From JBJEDU01 sp051872395 (lineage in GTDB: Bacteria; Bacillota_I; Bacilli_A; RFN20; CAG-826), in NCBI GenBank assembly GCA_051872395.1, contig JBJEDU010000030.1, forward strand, positions 4,107 to 68,106: a DNA stretch of 64,000 nt, written 5' to 3'. Both the position numbers and the translations under genes were made by a program. The stretch's first letter is position 1. The number at the start of each line of letters is the position of its first letter. Positions 61,632 to 64,000 of this stretch are shown here, piece after piece. The notes under the pieces were generated by a model. The model made no database searches. It had not been told where the DNA came from and saw nothing but the letters and a program-made list of their open reading frames with translations.

Positions 61632-63953
61632 ATGAAAATGAATAAAAAAGTTGTGACTTGCGTGTTATTTACTTTTCTTGGGCTTTCTTTGATAGGTTGT
61701 AGTTCACCAACAAATAATTCTGATTCTACTTCCACAAGTGGACAAACTTCCGAAAAATCTAGTTCCATTAATTTAAAATCTGCTTCTACTCAAAATCTTA
61801 AAATTGGGGAAGAGATGACAATTGTTTATATTGTTAATGGAAACAAAGATGTCGGTTTCTATTCAAAAGATCCAAGTATCGCGACCGTGGATGACTACGC
61901 TGGTGTGAGAGGTATCAGTGAAGGAGAAACTGATATTCGCATTTATTTACTTGAAGATGAAAATGATTATGTTGATGTTCATTTTGTTGTTTCTAAACCT
62001 TTCTTCTTATATGAAAAGGGTTATTATAATGGTTTAGTGGATTTCTCTAAAGAAGACGAAGGATTAGTGAAAGCTAAAGGAGACCAAGTTCAAATGTTGG
62101 TCAACGAATTAGGGGAAAACTGGTATTTTACTGTATCGCTAAAACGTACTGGTTCAGCGAATAATGACACGGTTGGAAGATGGGGCGTTGGTTCCTTTTT
62201 AGTGGATAAATCTCATCCAATTGGTAATACGATGTTCTGGTATGGTTTTAGAAGACCAACATCTGGAAAAGATAGCGAAGTTACTTCCTATTATGGTGGT
62301 TGGAGATATGCGCCAGGAATTGTATCTGAAGAATATGATATTGACCCATTTGTCAAAGACGCTAAAGATGGTGTTGATGTCACTATTATTAGAAAAGGTA
62401 AATTACATTATTTTTATTGGGATACCCATGAAGATAAAATTATTAAATGCGTTCAATCTGTTGATGGATTTGATGGTGTGGCAACTTACCCGGGAGTCTA
62501 TTCACAAAATCAATTATTAGATATTACAAATTTTGAAGCGAGTAATGACCTTGAGGTTGTTGAACAAAAATTAGATGAATTCCAACAAGTGGAATCCATT
62601 GATATTAACTGTATTGATAATCGATTAATTAATAACAATACTTATCAATTAACCACGAGTGTTTATCCTGAAATCGCACCAAATAAAAATGTGACATATT
62701 CTTTATATAGTGATTATGAAGGTATTTCTTTAACTGAAGATGGTTTATTAACGATTGGAAGTGGAGTGACTTCAGAATTTAGAGTGACCGCGGTTAGCAA
62801 AAATAATAAAAACGCGAAACAAACAAAGAAATTTGTTGCCATTAATTCACCAACAAGTACTGGTTTAATTAATTCAATGATGATTAAAGCAGAAGATGAT
62901 ACTTCTCTTAATGTCGACACTAATAACAATACAATTACATTTAATTACGGAGATAATTATGTTCCACTTAATGTAAAAAGTAAAAATTGGGTCGCTTCAT
63001 TCAATATTAAAATAAGTCAGATTATTTCTGGAAAAGGTGAGATTGGTTTACTCAGTTCCCATCTTGGCTATATGCAATATTATAAATTCGGTTTGAATTT
63101 AAATTCTTTGAGTGAACTTCGTAACTTTGTTTGTTATGAATTAGGGGGAATTGACACTAATTACTTAACATATAACCGAGATAACAGTGATTATCTCAAT
63201 ACAAATATTTCCGTTACGATTGTAAGAAAAGAAAATTTACATTACATCATTGTAAATGACAAATTATTAAAATCGTATGAAACATCATTAGATGAATCTA
63301 TTCCTGTCATTTATGCGAACGGGGTTGAAGCGACTGTGAGTAATATTACTGTCACTGATGGAAGTGTCTTTACTACTAGCGCTTTAGCGCCCTATAAATT
63401 TTATACTGGTGGATATGTCAATAAATCAGGTGAAGTCTATGACATCAATACGATGGATATTACCGGCGGAGATAAAAACTGGCCACCAATGAATGACTAT
63501 GTTAATGGCATTAAAAATGTCAATGCCTTAAAAGGTGATTTTGATATTGGTTGTGATATTTCTAATTTATCACCTTATGGTAATAATGATTTAGATAGCA
63601 AAATCTTGTTCTATCTCAAGAGTGAAGTTACCACTGCCTCAATTCAAATAGTTATCAAAGGAACGAGAAGTGAACCTATTTATACTTTATGTATTAACTA
63701 TGATGATGCAACTTGGGATGAATATGATTTAAGTTCATACAATATTGATTTTAGTGGCACAATGAAATTTAAAATTGAAAAGCGAGTCGATGGATGTAAG
63801 TTATTCATTAATGGAATATCGATTCTCGATGGCGATAAAGCTTTATTAAATGATAATTATGACTGGAGCAATCAAACTATCATGACTCCTGGTATTGGAA
63901 CATTCAGATTAGGAATGAGAGTTTCTTCTCCTTATATTAATGTCGTAGAATAG
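61632..63953 (+). CDS. Surface lipoprotein with Ig-like and lectin-like modules
   Basis: A 773-residue lipoprotein (LIGC lipobox, Cys near residue 23), Ser/Thr-rich linker, a BIG_2-like part near residues 45-115 (SKDPSIATVDDYAG), then jelly-roll-like modules (WYFTVSLKRTGSANNDT, WVASFNIKISQIISGKGEIGLLSS). EATVSNITVTDGS near residue 560 matches the ISNLTVTNG ends of the two preceding proteins, so it is a more distant member of the same group. AAGGAG lies 11 bases before ATG. Confidence 0.75.
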   Translation: MKMNKKVVTCVLFTFLGLSLIGCSSPTNNSDSTSTSGQTSEKSSSINLKSASTQNLKIGEEMTIVYIVNGNKDVGFYSKDPSIATVDDYAGVRGISEGETDIRIYLLEDENDYVDVHFVVSKPFFLYEKGYYNGLVDFSKEDEGLVKAKGDQVQMLVNELGENWYFTVSLKRTGSANNDTVGRWGVGSFLVDKSHPIGNTMFWYGFRRPTSGKDSEVTSYYGGWRYAPGIVSEEYDIDPFVKDAKDGVDVTIIRKGKLHYFYWDTHEDKIIKCVQSVDGFDGVATYPGVYSQNQLLDITNFEASNDLEVVEQKLDEFQQVESIDINCIDNRLINNNTYQLTTSVYPEIAPNKNVTYSLYSDYEGISLTEDGLLTIGSGVTSEFRVTAVSKNNKNAKQTKKFVAINSPTSTGLINSMMIKAEDDTSLNVDTNNNTITFNYGDNYVPLNVKSKNWVASFNIKISQIISGKGEIGLLSSHLGYMQYYKFGLNLNSLSELRNFVCYELGGIDTNYLTYNRDNSDYLNTNISVTIVRKENLHYIIVNDKLLKSYETSLDESIPVIYANGVEATVSNITVTDGSVFTTSALAPYKFYTGGYVNKSGEVYDINTMDITGGDKNWPPMNDYVNGIKNVNALKGDFDIGCDISNLSPYGNNDLDSKILFYLKSEVTTASIQIVIKGTRSEPIYTLCINYDDATWDEYDLSSYNIDFSGTMKFKIEKRVDGCKLFINGISILDGDKALLNDNYDWSNQTIMTPGIGTFRLGMRVSSPYINVVE

Positions 63954-63962
63954 GAGCAATAA

Positions 63963-64000
63963 ATGAAAAGTTTTAAGAAAATTACATTATTATCAACCTG
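63963..64000 (+). CDS. Start of another secreted protein, cut by the window edge
   Basis: ATG at 63963 follows AGGAG and reads MKSFKKITLLST, a typical signal-peptide start. It begins nine bases after the previous stop, so the surface-protein operon continues beyond the window. Confidence 0.6.
   Translation, partial: MKSFKKITLLST

Noticed and set aside
1..64000. Alternative genetic code with TGA as Trp
   Set aside because: Intact genes use TGG for Trp and many end in TGA, including ATGA overlaps at 38698, 42825 and 49531.

Overview
The window comes from a low-GC (roughly one-third G+C), AT-biased bacterium of the Bacillota/Mycoplasmatota type, such as an uncultured Bacilli, Acholeplasma/Izemoplasma-like or Erysipelotrichia-like lineage. 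This is judged from base composition, strong AGGAGG ribosome sites, the ftsH-dus-lysS and rpsF-ssb-rpsR neighbourhoods, and Mollicutes-like traits such as a large insertion in the MsmX/UgpC-type ATPase. TGA is used as a real stop (several ATGA overlaps) and Trp is encoded by TGG, so the standard bacterial code applies.

Region by region. 1-1.3 kb: a truncated MntP-like Mn efflux gene, a nitroreductase and a tRNA-Ala(GGC). 1.3-7.1 kb: an accessory island with two intact AAA ATPases (DUF4143 type) and a Fic-family protein, lying among decayed pieces of a DUF1016 nuclease, a serine recombinase, an HsdS subunit and AlbA/GHKL-type regulators, with direct repeats. 7.1-10.3 kb: two different cation/proton antiporters around a TetR regulator; one has an attenuator-like leader hairpin. 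10.4-17.1 kb: housekeeping genes (ftsH, dus, lysS, rpsF-ssb-rpsR) and a tocopherol-cyclase-like gene. 17.4-64 kb: a very large glycan-utilisation locus.

In the glycan locus, genes from 19,341 to 50,986 are co-directional with gaps of at most about 50 bp, so they probably form one operon of about 31.6 kb. It encodes surface lipoproteins with InlB-type and lectin-like modules, a GLUG-repeat/sialidase-fold protein, GH43 and GH2 enzymes, an ABC sugar importer (binding protein, two permeases, ATPase), and a sugar-acid catabolic set (SDR dehydrogenase, metallo-beta-lactamase-fold hydrolase, IlvD/Edd-type dehydratase, KDG kinase, KDPG aldolase, aldose epimerase). Embedded in it are FdrA, DUF1116 (AllG-like), DUF2877 (AllH-like), a divergent acetate-kinase-family enzyme and an SdhA-like flavoprotein. 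In E. coli the FdrA/AllG/AllH trio works with carbamate kinase in oxamate/allantoin metabolism. Here it sits in a sugar-acid pathway with an altered acyl kinase, which is the best candidate for an undescribed system: phosphorolytic formation of an acyl phosphate followed by ATP synthesis.

Downstream lie a LacI regulator, a membrane-anchored GH16, an ArsR regulator with an esterase, and three more large surface proteins. A palindrome TTTTA(C/G)TAAAA recurs before the MsmX-like ATPase, the 31.6-kb operon, lacI itself and the GH16 gene, and is the likely LacI operator. The lacI promoter region also carries an 11-G homopolymer between a TTGACA box and the -10 candidates, which suggests phase variation of the regulator.
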